From: Rhizobium sp. RM
GTDB lineage: Bacteria > Pseudomonadota > Alphaproteobacteria > Rhizobiales > Rhizobiaceae
Reading direction: 5' to 3'
NCBI RefSeq assembly: GCF_013390595.1
Contig: NZ_JACAWV010000022.1
Location: forward strand, 372,001 to 436,000
DNA: 64,000 nucleotides
Shown: one piece after another, positions 40,808 through 50,715 of the stretch
Position numbering within the stretch: the first letter of the stretch is position 1
Layout: each line of letters begins with the position of its first letter
Translations under genes and position numbers: made by a program
Notes under the pieces: generated by a model
Database searches by the model: none
The model's input: only the letters and a program-made list of their open reading frames with translations
Told to the model about the DNA's origin: nothing

Positions 40808-41890
40808 TTGACCTGCCGCAGCCGCATGACCGGCTTCTTTTTTGCGATGTTCCTTGCCGCACCCGCTGCAGCATTTGCGAACGAGGTGTGCGACACGCTG
40901 TATGCCCAGTTGCGTGAGCCACCTCGCGTCATCGGCAACACGGCGGAAGTCCGCTTCTACGCCAACGCCCTTGCCCGCCAGAACATCGCCATCCGCAGGA
41001 TCAGGAACGATCTGCGTGGCTACGGCTGTTCTTCCGGCAGCATCATCACCTACGGCAGTCCGAATGCCGGTGTCTGCGCGGAAATAGGCGATGCGCTTCT
41101 CGACGCCGAACACGAGCGCGATGCCATCATCCATGATCGCGATCAGGCGCTGGCAACCCAGCGCGGTGATGATCCCGGCATTCGCCGTCAGCGCATTCTG
41201 GCGGCTTTGGACGCAAATGGCTGCAGCCCGGTGGAGGCCGAACGGCCTGCCGTAACGGAACGTAACGTTACGGTATACGGGAACGCCCCGCGGTACGACC
41301 AGACGGGAATCCCGCCGCAACCCGGCCTATCCGGCGAAACTGGCCTCAGAACTCTTTGCGTGAAGACCTGCGACGGTTCATTCTTTCCGATTGCTTCCAA
41401 CGCCTCGCCACTTGATTTTCGTGGACAGGCGGAACAGTGCCGCAACATGTGCCCCGGCACGGAAACGGAACTTTATTACCACTCCATGACGGATCAGGAG
41501 ACATCCGACATGGTATCGGCCGAAACCGGCAAACCCTACAAGGAACTGCCGACGGCATTCGCCTATCGCAATGCGTCCACCCGCGCACCGGGCTGTAGCT
41601 GCAACATGGCGGCCTATCAGGACGAGATGAAAAAGCAGGAAGCGGCTGCGACGCCGGAGGCCGAAAAGCCCTACTCCAGCATCACCGACATCACGTCACC
41701 ACCGGGAGACAAGGTGGCGAAACCTGTCGAACCCGAGGCTGCCAAGGCGCCGGAACTGCAGGTTCCGGAACGCGAGTACGATCCGCACAACAACAAGGTG
41801 CGCGTCGTCGGCCCAAAATTCCTGCCGGACGAAACAAGCCGCATCGATCTGAAGAACCCTGCCCTCAAGGGTATCCAGCCGCAACAGTAA
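40808..41890 (+). CDS. Secreted DUF2865 protein
   Basis: About 360 residues beginning with a signal peptide (TGFFFAMFLAAPAAAFA). The middle carries the DUF2865 motif: LRTLCVKTCDGSFFPI, then QCRNMCPGTETELYYH, with four Cys that may form disulfides or bind metal. Before it lies a helical part with a Cys; after it a Pro/Glu/Lys-rich low-complexity tail. Function unknown; the family is largely restricted to Rhizobiales. The TTG at 40808 has GGAACGG upstream and gives a compact signal; an upstream ATG at 40754 is an alternative. It ends six bases from the convergent bluB. Confidence 0.8.
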   Translation: MTCRSRMTGFFFAMFLAAPAAAFANEVCDTLYAQLREPPRVIGNTAEVRFYANALARQNIAIRRIRNDLRGYGCSSGSIITYGSPNAGVCAEIGDALLDAEHERDAIIHDRDQALATQRGDDPGIRRQRILAALDANGCSPVEAERPAVTERNVTVYGNAPRYDQTGIPPQPGLSGETGLRTLCVKTCDGSFFPIASNASPLDFRGQAEQCRNMCPGTETELYYHSMTDQETSDMVSAETGKPYKELPTAFAYRNASTRAPGCSCNMAAYQDEMKKQEAAATPEAEKPYSSITDITSPPGDKVAKPVEPEAAKAPELQVPEREYDPHNNKVRVVGPKFLPDETSRIDLKNPALKGIQPQQ

Positions 41891-41896
41891 CAACGC

Positions 41897-42631
<735 letters not shown>

Positions 42632-42671
42632 TCAACAACCTTCCGCCGTCCGCGCGGGTTGGTCTATCGTA

Positions 42672-42838
42672 TCAGGCCGGTCTTCTGACTTGGCTTCATC
42701 CACCCGCTTCGCCTTCCCGAATGACTTCAGTGGCAATCAAAGCTGGTGTCCGCCTTACAGCGCTGGGCACGTTCCGGTCTCACACCGGATTCCCGATTCT
42801 CCCGCCCCGTGGGCAGGCACCTGATGCCTGAGGTTATG
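42672..42838 (-). promoter_or_regulatory. Cobalamin (B12) riboswitch
   Basis: On the minus strand the B12-box-like end (AAGTCAGAAGACCGGCC, 42675-42691) is preceded at the correct distance by GCCACTG (42728-42734) and by GGGAAGGCG in between. Upstream come the CCGGTGTGAGACCGG, CAGCGCTGTAA and GGTGCCTGCCC regions of the cobalamin aptamer. The 3' end is about 89 bases from the bluB ATG. The next gene on this strand, bluB, works in B12 synthesis, which fits. Confidence 0.95.
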
Positions 42839-43014
42839 GCTACGGCAGCGCGGGAATGCAAGCATCATGAATGCCGAACGCTGACCTGGCTGTGGCCAAC
42901 ACCCAGCCTGCCCTTCTTTCCGGCCTTGAGCCAATACCCGACCAGCCCAAATCCTTGAGCTGGAAATATCTCTTTCATGCGTGCGCTGTGGCGGAGACAG
43001 ACTCGCGTGCCGGC

Positions 43015-43845
43015 TTATCCGACAGGGAAATACCTGACATAGGCAAACTCATCCCCATCCGGTGACCAGTTGGGGGAGTTCATCGTGCCCTGCCCGCCGA
43101 AGAGATCAAACAGCGTTTCGACATTGCCGCCATCGGGGTCCATCAGCCGCACGCGCACATGAAGGTCGCGTGGATGGTCGAAGACATCGCCATCATAGGA
43201 GACGAAAACCACTTTGTCTCCCTTCGGTGACGGGTGAGGAAACCAGTCACCATACACGCTGTCCGTCACGCGCTCGACCGCCGAACCATCGGTGCGCACG
43301 CGCCAGATCTGCATCTGGCCGGTGCGGCTGGAGTTGAAATAGATCCACTGCCCGTCGGCAGAATAATCCGGGCCGTCATTGCGCCCTTCGCCATGCGTCA
43401 GGCGCGTCTCGATACCGGTCTCGATCTCCATGGAATAGATGTCAAACACCTGATCGCGAATGCCACAATAGGCGAAGTGCTTTCCATCCGGCGACCAGCC
43501 ATGCCAGTATGACGGCAGGTTTTTCGTCATCAGCCTCAGCGCGCCACCGGAAGACGGCAAAAGATAGATGGTGCTCTTGCCGAACTCCACCTTGTCCGAG
43601 AGCGCATACATCAACCCATCGGGTGAAATGCCGTGATCGTTGTTGCAGATCGTCGCAAACCCCGTGTCGACCTTCTGAGGCGAAGGATCGCCGGAAAGCG
43701 GCAGGCGATAGAGAAATCCCTCGGAATTAAGCAGCAGATACATGCCATCAGGCGACCAGTTCGGTGCCTCGAACAGTTCAGGTGTCTGCCAGACCACCCG
43801 CATCTGGCGGGTGCGGATATTATAGATTTCGATCGAACTGCGCAT
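43015..43845 (-). CDS. TolB-like beta-propeller protein
   Basis: A 276-residue protein built of TolB/PD40-type beta-propeller repeats: APNWSPDGMYLLLNSEG, HGISPDGLMYALSD, HGWSPDGKHFAYCG, DYSADGQWIYFNSS, HPSPKGDKVVFVSY, NWSPDGDEFAYVRY. Six blades are visible. Unlike TolB there is no signal peptide when started at 43845, where GGGAGG sits at good spacing, so it is probably cytoplasmic. Longer starts upstream (43902) give no signal either. The ligand or partner is unknown; related proteins are annotated as translocation or biopolymer transport proteins. Confidence 0.8.
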   Translation of the reverse strand: MRSSIEIYNIRTRQMRVVWQTPELFEAPNWSPDGMYLLLNSEGFLYRLPLSGDPSPQKVDTGFATICNNDHGISPDGLMYALSDKVEFGKSTIYLLPSSGGALRLMTKNLPSYWHGWSPDGKHFAYCGIRDQVFDIYSMEIETGIETRLTHGEGRNDGPDYSADGQWIYFNSSRTGQMQIWRVRTDGSAVERVTDSVYGDWFPHPSPKGDKVVFVSYDGDVFDHPRDLHVRVRLMDPDGGNVETLFDLFGGQGTMNSPNWSPDGDEFAYVRYFPVG

Positions 43846-44023
43846 TCTGCCTCCCGCTTCGTCATCGACCCGCACTATGACCGAAACATTTGGCGCTTGC
43901 ATACCCCGAAGCTGTCTCTATGGTCACTAAGTCGCAGGCACCGTCCTGCATACGAAAATTTGGAGCATGGCAACGAACCGGCACCGTCCGCGTCTGTCGC
44001 CCTCTCTCCTTCGAGGTTTCTCG

Positions 44024-44401
44024 ATGAATACCAATGCCGATCAAGCGATCCGGTTCGGCCGTATCGCCGCAATGCTTCCCGTCAAGAATATCCAGAAGGC
44101 CCATGATTTCTATGTGGGCGTGCTGGGCTTCACCAAAACCTTCGAAAACGGCAATCCCGTTGGCTTCATGATCCTGAAACAAGGCAATGCCGAACTTCAC
44201 CTGACCTTGCAGCCATCGCACAAGGCAGCCCCCTTCAATGTGGCGCATATGATGGTGAGCGATGTCGACGCGCTGCACGCCCTTTGCAGGGCGCACGGCC
44301 TGCGCATCATCAAGGGCCTGCAGGACAAGGACTATGGTTTGCGGGCCTTCGTTTTCGAAGACCCGGATGGCAACCGCATCGATGTCGGGCAAGCCATATA
44401 A
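44024..44401 (+). CDS. VOC (glyoxalase/bleomycin-resistance) family protein
   Basis: A 125-residue single VOC domain, with LPVKNIQKAHDFYVGVLGF at the start and FEDPDGNRIDVGQ at the end. The metal-ligand positions of the family are partly present (His in ELHLTLQ, Glu in FEDPDGN region). The ligand is not predictable; the family includes glyoxalases, antibiotic-binding proteins and dioxygenases. The start at 44024 has CGAGG upstream. A hairpin terminator follows. Confidence 0.85.
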   Translation: MNTNADQAIRFGRIAAMLPVKNIQKAHDFYVGVLGFTKTFENGNPVGFMILKQGNAELHLTLQPSHKAAPFNVAHMMVSDVDALHALCRAHGLRIIKGLQDKDYGLRAFVFEDPDGNRIDVGQAI

Positions 44402-44414
44402 AGGCCAGATCCGG

Positions 44415-44440
44415 CGGCGCGGTTCACTCCGCGCCGTTTG
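44415..44440 (+). terminator. Terminator after the VOC gene
   Basis: An 8-bp perfect GC stem (44415-44422 with 44429-44436) is followed by TTT. Confidence 0.7.
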
Positions 44441-44486
44441 CCGGCGGTGAAAATGGCGCGCAGCAAAAGCTGCACGTCATAAAAGA

Positions 44487-46166
44487 CTACCGATCACGGA
44501 AGCGATTGGTGATCGGGTAACGCCGGTCACGGCCGAAGTTCTTTTTGGTGATCTTAACGCCCGGCGCCGACTGGCGGCGTTTGTATTCGGCGAGATAGAG
44601 CAGATGCTCGATGCGGTGCACGGTGGCAACGTCATGACCACGCGCCACGATATCCTCAACCGACATTTCCTGCTCGACCAGGCATTCCAGAATATCGTCG
44701 AGGACCGGATATGGCGGCAGCGAATCCTGGTCCGTCTGGTTGGGACGAAGCTCGGCGGATGGCGCCTTGGAGATGATGTTCTGCGGAATGACCTCGCCCG
44801 AAGGGCCGAGGGCGCCAGGCGGCACATGGTCGTTACGCCATTTCGAAATTGCGTAGACCTGCATCTTGTACAGATCCTTGATCGGGTTGAAGCCGCCGTT
44901 CATGTCGCCATAAAGCGTGGCATAGCCGACCGACATTTCCGACTTGTTCCCCGTCGTCACCACCATCGAGCCGAACTTGTTGGAAACGGCCATCAGGATC
45001 GTTCCACGGGCACGGCTCTGCAGGTTTTCTTCGGTAATGCCCTCTTCCGTGCCTTCGAACAGGTCCGACAGCGCCGACATGAAACCGTCCACCGGCTCGG
45101 CAATCGGCACGATATCGTAACGGCAGCCAAGTGCCCGGGCGCAGTCCGCAGCATCCTTCAGCGAATCTTCAGAAGTGTAGCGGTATGGCAGCATGATGCA
45201 GCGAACCCGCTCCTCGCCCAGCGCATCCACGGCGATTGCCGCGCAGATGGCCGAATCGATGCCGCCGGAAAGGCCGAGCACTACGCTCTTGAAGCCGTTC
45301 TTGTTGACGTAGTCGCGGAAGCCAAGCAGGCAGGCCCGGTAGTCAGCCTCTTCGCCTTCAGGAATTTTCGAGAACGGCCCGTTTTCGCAGCGCCAGCCAT
45401 CGCCGTTGCGCTTCCAGTCGGTAACGGCAAGCGTCGCCTCGAACTGGCTCATCTGGAAGGCCAGCGTCTTGTCGGCATTGAAGGCAAAGCTTGCGCCGTC
45501 GAACACCAGTTCGTCCTGGCCGCCAAGCTGGTTGGCGAAAATCAGCGGCAAACCGCTTTCGATCACCTGTTTCAGCGCGACCTGATGGCGAACATCGAGT
45601 TTGCCGCGATAATAGGGCGAACCGTTCGGCACCAGCAGTAGCTCGGCGCCGCTTTCCGCCAGCGTTTCGCAGACACCCATGTCGTTCCAGATTTCCTCGC
45701 AGATCGGAATACCGATCCGCACGCCACGGAAATTATAGGGCCCGGAAATCGAACCTTCCGAAAAGACGCGTTTTTCGTCGAACTCGCCGTAGTTCGGCAG
45801 GTCAATCTTGTCGCGCAGCGCAATGATCTTGCCACCGTCGATAAGCGCCACAGAGTTGTGCCGGCCAGTCTCGCCCTGGCGCGGGAACCCGATAATCACG
45901 CCCGGCCCGCCATCGGCCGTATCCGCTGCCAGTTCTTCCACGGCCTTGAGGCAAGCCTTCAGAAAAGCTGGCTTCAAAACCAGATCTTCAGGCGGATAGC
46001 CGGAAATGAACAGCTCCGTCAGAAGCAGGAGATCGGCCCCTTGCGTTGCCGCATCGGCTCTCGCCTCACGCGCCTTGGCGAGATTGCCCGCCACGTCGCC
46101 GACTGTGGGATTGAACTGCCCGACGGCAATCCGGAGATGGTTCGCAGTGGTCTGTCTGTCGCTCAT
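44487..46166 (-). CDS. nadE: NAD+ synthase, glutamine-hydrolysing
   Basis: A 559-residue two-domain enzyme that converts deamido-NAD+ to NAD+. The N-terminal nitrilase-like amidase (about 1-270) has the Glu in LLLTELFISG, Lys in LRDKIDLPNYGEF and the Cys in IPICEEIW, and so can draw ammonia from glutamine. The C-terminal synthetase has the PP-loop LGLSGGIDSA and TGNKSEMSVGYATLYGD. Length is typical of the bacterial glutamine-dependent form. Convergent with the VOC gene, divergent from the LtaS-like gene. Confidence 0.96.
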   Translation of the reverse strand: MSDRQTTANHLRIAVGQFNPTVGDVAGNLAKAREARADAATQGADLLLLTELFISGYPPEDLVLKPAFLKACLKAVEELAADTADGGPGVIIGFPRQGETGRHNSVALIDGGKIIALRDKIDLPNYGEFDEKRVFSEGSISGPYNFRGVRIGIPICEEIWNDMGVCETLAESGAELLLVPNGSPYYRGKLDVRHQVALKQVIESGLPLIFANQLGGQDELVFDGASFAFNADKTLAFQMSQFEATLAVTDWKRNGDGWRCENGPFSKIPEGEEADYRACLLGFRDYVNKNGFKSVVLGLSGGIDSAICAAIAVDALGEERVRCIMLPYRYTSEDSLKDAADCARALGCRYDIVPIAEPVDGFMSALSDLFEGTEEGITEENLQSRARGTILMAVSNKFGSMVVTTGNKSEMSVGYATLYGDMNGGFNPIKDLYKMQVYAISKWRNDHVPPGALGPSGEVIPQNIISKAPSAELRPNQTDQDSLPPYPVLDDILECLVEQEMSVEDIVARGHDVATVHRIEHLLYLAEYKRRQSAPGVKITKKNFGRDRRYPITNRFRDR

Positions 46167-46382
46167 GGCTCTTCATTACCGCGCTCGCGCCCGCTCCGCA
46201 ACGCGGCAAATGCAGTGCGCGCATCATCCCTTGCGTTCACGCAGAGGTTATCGCGCCATCTGTGTGTGAACGCAAAGTTCATGTCGCATTCATCCCGCTT
46301 ATGTGACAGTTACATGACACTTTCGCGACATACGATTCACTCCCGCTTCGTCACGTCGCACTGCATACCGGAGTTTAAGAGT

Positions 46383-48335
46383 TTGAGAAATTCGGCGCCT
46401 GAAACAGCGGCTTCCGAAAAGGCGAAGTCTGTCTTTTCGTTTGGCCTGGCTCGCGGCCTTTCCAACCGTGCCCTTTCCAAAGGTGCGGCCATTGCCTACA
46501 CGACCGCCAATCTTGTGGTGATCTCCATTCTGCTGATTGTTGCACTGGAATGGATCGTGCGTGGCACGCTGACAGATGTTGGGCCGTTTCTCACCTCGTC
46601 CGTTCGCCCCGGCATGACAACCATTGCATCGCTGGCGCTGCTGATTATCGCGCTCGATGCCGTTTTCGGCCGGCGTTATCTGTCGCTGATCGTCGTTGCT
46701 CCGACACTGCTGCTGGTGGCGCTGATTTCGGCACAGAAACAGACCTATCTTTCCGATCCGCTCTACCCCTCCGACCTGCTGTTCGGCCGTCAGATCGTTG
46801 AACTCCTGCCGACCATGCTGAAAGCCCAGCCGCTGGTGGCGGCACTTGTCGTCCTCGGCCTCTGCGCCGTTGTCGGAGTGCTTGTCTTTGCGTGGATCTC
46901 CGTTCGCAAACATGCGCCATCGCTGCGCTGGCGCGAGCGTGTCCTGAGCCTTGCGTTGGCCCTGCCCCTGCTGGCCGGTCTCGGCTCGCTGATGGAGTAT
47001 TCACATTATTCCTGGATGCGTGACCGCCTCAACATTATCCCCATGATGTGGGACCAGAAGGAAAATTACCGTCACAACGGCTTCCTGATGGCCTTTGCCT
47101 TCAATATTCCGATGGCCAATGTCTCGGCACCCGACGGCTACAGCGAAAACACCATCGCCGAACTGATGCCTGATTCCTCCGCCTTTGCTGCCAACAAGAG
47201 CGATTACCCTGATGTCATCATGCTGATGAGTGAATCGCTGTGGGACCCGACACGACTGAAAAACGTCGAGCTTTCAGCCGATCCGATGCCGGCAATCCGC
47301 GCCAAGCAATCCGGCAACGTGTTTTCGCCGGAGTTCGGCGGCATGACGGCCAATGTGGAATTCGAGGCGCTGACCGGCTTCTCCAACGCCTTCCTGCCCT
47401 ATGGCAGCATTCCCTATCAGCAGTATATCCGTCGCCCAGTCCCCTCGCTCGCCAGCTTCTTCCGTGGCGAAGGTTATTCGGCCATTGCCATGCACCCGTT
47501 CCAGGAATGGTTCTGGAACCGCAAGGAAGTCTACAAGAACTTCGGCTTCGAGGAATTCCGCTCGGAAGAAACCTTGCCTCCGATGGAAAAGCGCGGCAAC
47601 TTTGCCTCCGACGACGCGCTGATGGAAGAGATCATGACGACCGCGGACCAGACCGCGAACCCGCTGTTCCTCTTTGCCGTCACCCTGCAGGGACATGGCC
47701 CTTACGAGGCCGATCGTTACGCTGCCAATACCATTGGCGTCAGCGGTGATCTCTCCGCACCGGCATCGCAGGCGCTCGCCACCTACACGCAGGGCGTGGT
47801 CGAAGCCGATGAATCGCTCGTCAAGCTGATGAAGTGGGCCAAGAAGCGCGACCGCGAAACCATCATCGTTCTTTTCGGCGACCATCTGCCGCCGCTTGGC
47901 CGTACCTTCATGGAAAGCGGCTATATGCCGGGCATGGTGGCAAGCCGCCGCGCGCCGCTCGACGTCATGAAAAAGGAACACGAAACGCCACTCGTCGTCT
48001 GGTCGTCGAAAAAGGGCGTGCAGAAGAACATCGGTACGATCAGCCCGTCCCTGTTGCCCTACCACATTCTCAAGACGGCAGGCTTCTCCGACCCGTTCTA
48101 TACGGATACACTCGGTGAACTTCAGGACAAGTTCTCCGTCATCGACAGGCACATGCTGGTGACCAAGGAGGGCAACGCCCTGCCCGACTGGTCGATTTCA
48201 CCGAAGGACGTTCCACAGTCGGTGAGCAATTATCGCATGCTGCAATTCGATATGATGTTTGGCAAGCAATACGGCCGCGAGCGCTTCTTCCCAGGCTTCA
48301 ACTGGCTGAACACGGAGCAGCAGCCGTCAGTCTGA
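46383..48335 (+). CDS. LtaS-like phosphoglycerol transferase (sulfatase fold)
   Basis: About 650 residues. Five membrane helices lie at about residues 38-60, 75-95, 100-118, 150-172 and 186-205. The sulfatase-fold domain follows: MLMSESLW (metal Glu284), GGMTANVEFEAL with Thr322 as probable nucleophile, HPFQEWFWNR and FGDHLPP as metal ligands. The family makes lipoteichoic acid in Firmicutes; in rhizobia relatives add phosphoglycerol to cyclic glucans or other periplasmic or lipid acceptors. The TTG at 46383 has GGAG upstream and starts the conserved protein; the frame is open much further, but antisense to nadE. Confidence 0.85.
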   Translation: MRNSAPETAASEKAKSVFSFGLARGLSNRALSKGAAIAYTTANLVVISILLIVALEWIVRGTLTDVGPFLTSSVRPGMTTIASLALLIIALDAVFGRRYLSLIVVAPTLLLVALISAQKQTYLSDPLYPSDLLFGRQIVELLPTMLKAQPLVAALVVLGLCAVVGVLVFAWISVRKHAPSLRWRERVLSLALALPLLAGLGSLMEYSHYSWMRDRLNIIPMMWDQKENYRHNGFLMAFAFNIPMANVSAPDGYSENTIAELMPDSSAFAANKSDYPDVIMLMSESLWDPTRLKNVELSADPMPAIRAKQSGNVFSPEFGGMTANVEFEALTGFSNAFLPYGSIPYQQYIRRPVPSLASFFRGEGYSAIAMHPFQEWFWNRKEVYKNFGFEEFRSEETLPPMEKRGNFASDDALMEEIMTTADQTANPLFLFAVTLQGHGPYEADRYAANTIGVSGDLSAPASQALATYTQGVVEADESLVKLMKWAKKRDRETIIVLFGDHLPPLGRTFMESGYMPGMVASRRAPLDVMKKEHETPLVVWSSKKGVQKNIGTISPSLLPYHILKTAGFSDPFYTDTLGELQDKFSVIDRHMLVTKEGNALPDWSISPKDVPQSVSNYRMLQFDMMFGKQYGRERFFPGFNWLNTEQQPSV

Positions 48336-48378
48336 CCCCATCGGCGAGGGACGCCGGCCCGCATGGCACGGAAATCAT

Positions 48379-48975
48379 TTGAATTCCGTCGCCATGCGGG
48401 CTTATGTCTCAGCACTTACAAAAGCCAAGCGGGGTTCCGCCGTGTCAGATATCTCCGACTATATCGTTTCGCATTTCAAACGCTCGTCCCGCGAGATTGG
48501 CGAGGTGGAGCGGCGCATTCTGGAACTGTCGCACCAGAAGAAGCTGATCTCGACGGACACGAATGCGGAGTTTTCCGCTGGCGCCAGCCTTGGTGACAAA
48601 CTGGCCGATGGCATTGCCAGGGTCGGTGGCTCCTGGGGCTTCATCATCGGATTCTGCTGTTTCCTGATCTTCTGGGCGGTGATCAACACCATCATCCTTA
48701 CCACCGGTGCCTTTGACCCCTACCCGTTCATCTTCCTCAACCTGCTGCTTTCCATGCTCGCAGCCATCCAGGCGCCGATCATCATGATGTCGCAGAACCG
48801 GCAGGCGGCGCGTGACCGCTTCGAGGCCGCCAAGGACTATGAAGTCAATCTCAAGGCCGAGCTCGAGGTTCTGTCCCTGCACGAAAAGATCGACGTAAAG
48901 GTTCTGGCCGAACTCGCCCTGCTGCGGCAGGAACTGGCGCAGCTTCATAGCAAGGTAACAGACAGGAAGCTCTGA
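48379..48975 (+). CDS. DUF1003 membrane protein
   Basis: A 198-residue protein with two membrane helices (about 88-110 and 117-137) separated by TGAFDPYPFIFLNLLLS, the core motif of DUF1003. The N-terminal part is charged and helical; the C-terminal part is a coiled region with ending LRQELAQLHSKV. Function unknown. The true start is uncertain: ATG at 48379 has no good site, while GTG at 48442 (VSDISDYIV) has GGGG upstream. It follows the LtaS-like gene by 43 bases on the same strand, so co-transcription is possible. Confidence 0.85.
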   Translation: MNSVAMRAYVSALTKAKRGSAVSDISDYIVSHFKRSSREIGEVERRILELSHQKKLISTDTNAEFSAGASLGDKLADGIARVGGSWGFIIGFCCFLIFWAVINTIILTTGAFDPYPFIFLNLLLSMLAAIQAPIIMMSQNRQAARDRFEAAKDYEVNLKAELEVLSLHEKIDVKVLAELALLRQELAQLHSKVTDRKL

Positions 48976-49232
48976 AGCTGCGGCAATCTGCCCGGCGATA
49001 CCGGCAGGCATTCATTTTCCACGTCGCAAAACGGAGATTGGCTGTTCCGGTTACGAATCCGTCAGAATCTTCCGCTACAGATTGACGCAGGCGTTTGTTG
49101 CATTGCACTCTTGCGGGCAAGGCAAGGGAATCAGTTCCCTCCGTCGAAAGGGCATCATGCCCATTTCGCAGCGACGCCAGGCCGGATACCAGTTCCGGTC
49201 ATCGCAAATGCATTAATGTTCCGGGGTTTTTC

Positions 49233-50633
49233 ATGCACCAGTACGATCTGATTGTTGTCGGTAGCGGTCCGGCGGGAAGACGCGCCGCCATCCAGGCTGC
49301 CAAGCTGGAAAAAAGAGTTCTGGTCGTGGAAAAAGGCACCCGCGTTGGCGGTGTCTCGGTACACACCGGCACCATCCCCTCCAAGACGCTGCGCGAAACC
49401 GCGCTGAACCTGACGGGCTGGCGCGAGCGCGGCTTTTACGGCCGCTCCTACCGCGTCAAACAGGAAATCGATGCCGAAGACCTGCGACGCCGCCTGCTGA
49501 TAACACTCGACCACGAAGTCGAGGTTCTCGAACACCAGTTCGCCCGCAACCGCGTACAGCACATTCGCGGCACGGCAAGCTTCATCGACGCCAACACGCT
49601 GAAGGTCGTGAAGAACGATGGCGAAATCCTGAGCGTCACCGGCACCTCCATCCTGCTGACGATCGGCACCCGGCCCTACCGGCCGCCGCACATTCCCTTC
49701 GATGGCGAGGCCGTGATCGATTCCGACGAAATTCTCGAAATCAAGGAACTGCCGCGCTCGATGATCGTGGTTGGCGCAGGCGTCATCGGCATCGAATATG
49801 CAACCATCTTCAGCGCGCTCGACACCCAGGTAACGGTGATCGAACCGCGCGAAACCATGCTGGAATTCATCGACAAGGAAATCGTCGAGGACTTCACCTA
49901 CCAGCTTCGTGATCGCAACATGAAGTTGATCTTCGGCCAGAAGGCTGAAAAGGTCGAGCGAGACGAGAGCGGCAAGTGCCTGGTATCGCTTGGCAATGGC
50001 CGCGTTCTCAAAGCCGAGACCGTGCTGTTTGCCGCCGGCCGCGTCGGCGCGACCGATACGCTGAACCTTGCCGCCTGCGGACTGGAAGCCGATAGCCGTG
50101 GCCGTCTGAAGGTCGATCCCGTGACCTTCCAGACCTCCGTTCCGAACATCTATGCCGCCGGCGATATCATCGGCTTCCCAAGCCTTGCATCGACCTCGAT
50201 GGAACAGGGCCGTATCGCCGCCCGCCACGCGGTTGGTGCGCCAGCTGGCGAACCGCCGCAGTTCTTCCCCTATGGCATCTACGCCGTACCGGAAATTTCC
50301 ACCTGCGGCCTGACGGAAGAAGAAGTTCTCGAGCGCGGCATTCCCTATGAATGCGGCATCGCGCATTTCCGCGAAACGTCACGCGGTCACATCATGGGTC
50401 TCGACAGCGGCTTGCTGAAGATGATCTTTTCGTTGAAGACCCGCCGCCTGCTCGGCGTCCACATCGTTGGCGAAGGCGCGACCGAACTGGTGCATATCGG
50501 CCAGGCCGTGCTGAACCTCAAAGGCACGGTGGAGTATTTCGTCGAAAACACCTTCAACTATCCAACCCTTGCCGAAGCCTACAAGATTGCCGGCCTGGAT
50601 GCCTGGAACCGCATGGGTGAAAAGAAGGAATAG
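49233..50633 (+). CDS. sthA: Si-specific NAD(P)+ transhydrogenase
   Basis: A 466-residue soluble flavoprotein that moves hydride between NADPH and NAD+. The FAD motif is YDLIVVGSGPAGRRAAIQA. The place of the redox disulfide reads GGVSVHTGTIPSKTLRE, with no Cys, as expected for SthA/UdhA and unlike glutathione reductase. The NAD(P) motif VVGAGVIGIEYATIF is in the middle. The start ATG at 49233 gives the usual N-terminus; the longer open frame is not conserved-looking. In this window Gor and MaeB use or make NADPH, so SthA could balance the pool. Confidence 0.94.
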   Translation: MHQYDLIVVGSGPAGRRAAIQAAKLEKRVLVVEKGTRVGGVSVHTGTIPSKTLRETALNLTGWRERGFYGRSYRVKQEIDAEDLRRRLLITLDHEVEVLEHQFARNRVQHIRGTASFIDANTLKVVKNDGEILSVTGTSILLTIGTRPYRPPHIPFDGEAVIDSDEILEIKELPRSMIVVGAGVIGIEYATIFSALDTQVTVIEPRETMLEFIDKEIVEDFTYQLRDRNMKLIFGQKAEKVERDESGKCLVSLGNGRVLKAETVLFAAGRVGATDTLNLAACGLEADSRGRLKVDPVTFQTSVPNIYAAGDIIGFPSLASTSMEQGRIAARHAVGAPAGEPPQFFPYGIYAVPEISTCGLTEEEVLERGIPYECGIAHFRETSRGHIMGLDSGLLKMIFSLKTRRLLGVHIVGEGATELVHIGQAVLNLKGTVEYFVENTFNYPTLAEAYKIAGLDAWNRMGEKKE

Positions 50634-50665
50634 GCCGCGCTATCGCCGGTCCTTATTTGCAGCCG

Positions 50666-50690
50666 TTACCCCGGACGTGATCCGGGGTGA
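50666..50690. repeat. Palindromic intergenic element between convergent genes
   Basis: An 8-bp perfect stem (50668-50675 with 50681-50688) with a CGTGA loop, of the form ACCCCGGA...TCCGGGGT. Very similar palindromes recur between genes in many alphaproteobacterial genomes, so this is likely one copy of a dispersed family; it could also end transcription. Confidence 0.65.
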
Positions 50691-50715
50691 CAGACCCATC
50701 ACGTCGTCCAAGCAC

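Noticed and set aside
45858-46382. N-terminal extension of the LtaS-like protein
   Set aside because: This part lies antisense to nadE and its 5' region; conserved membrane sequence starts only after TTG 46383, which has a ribosome site.
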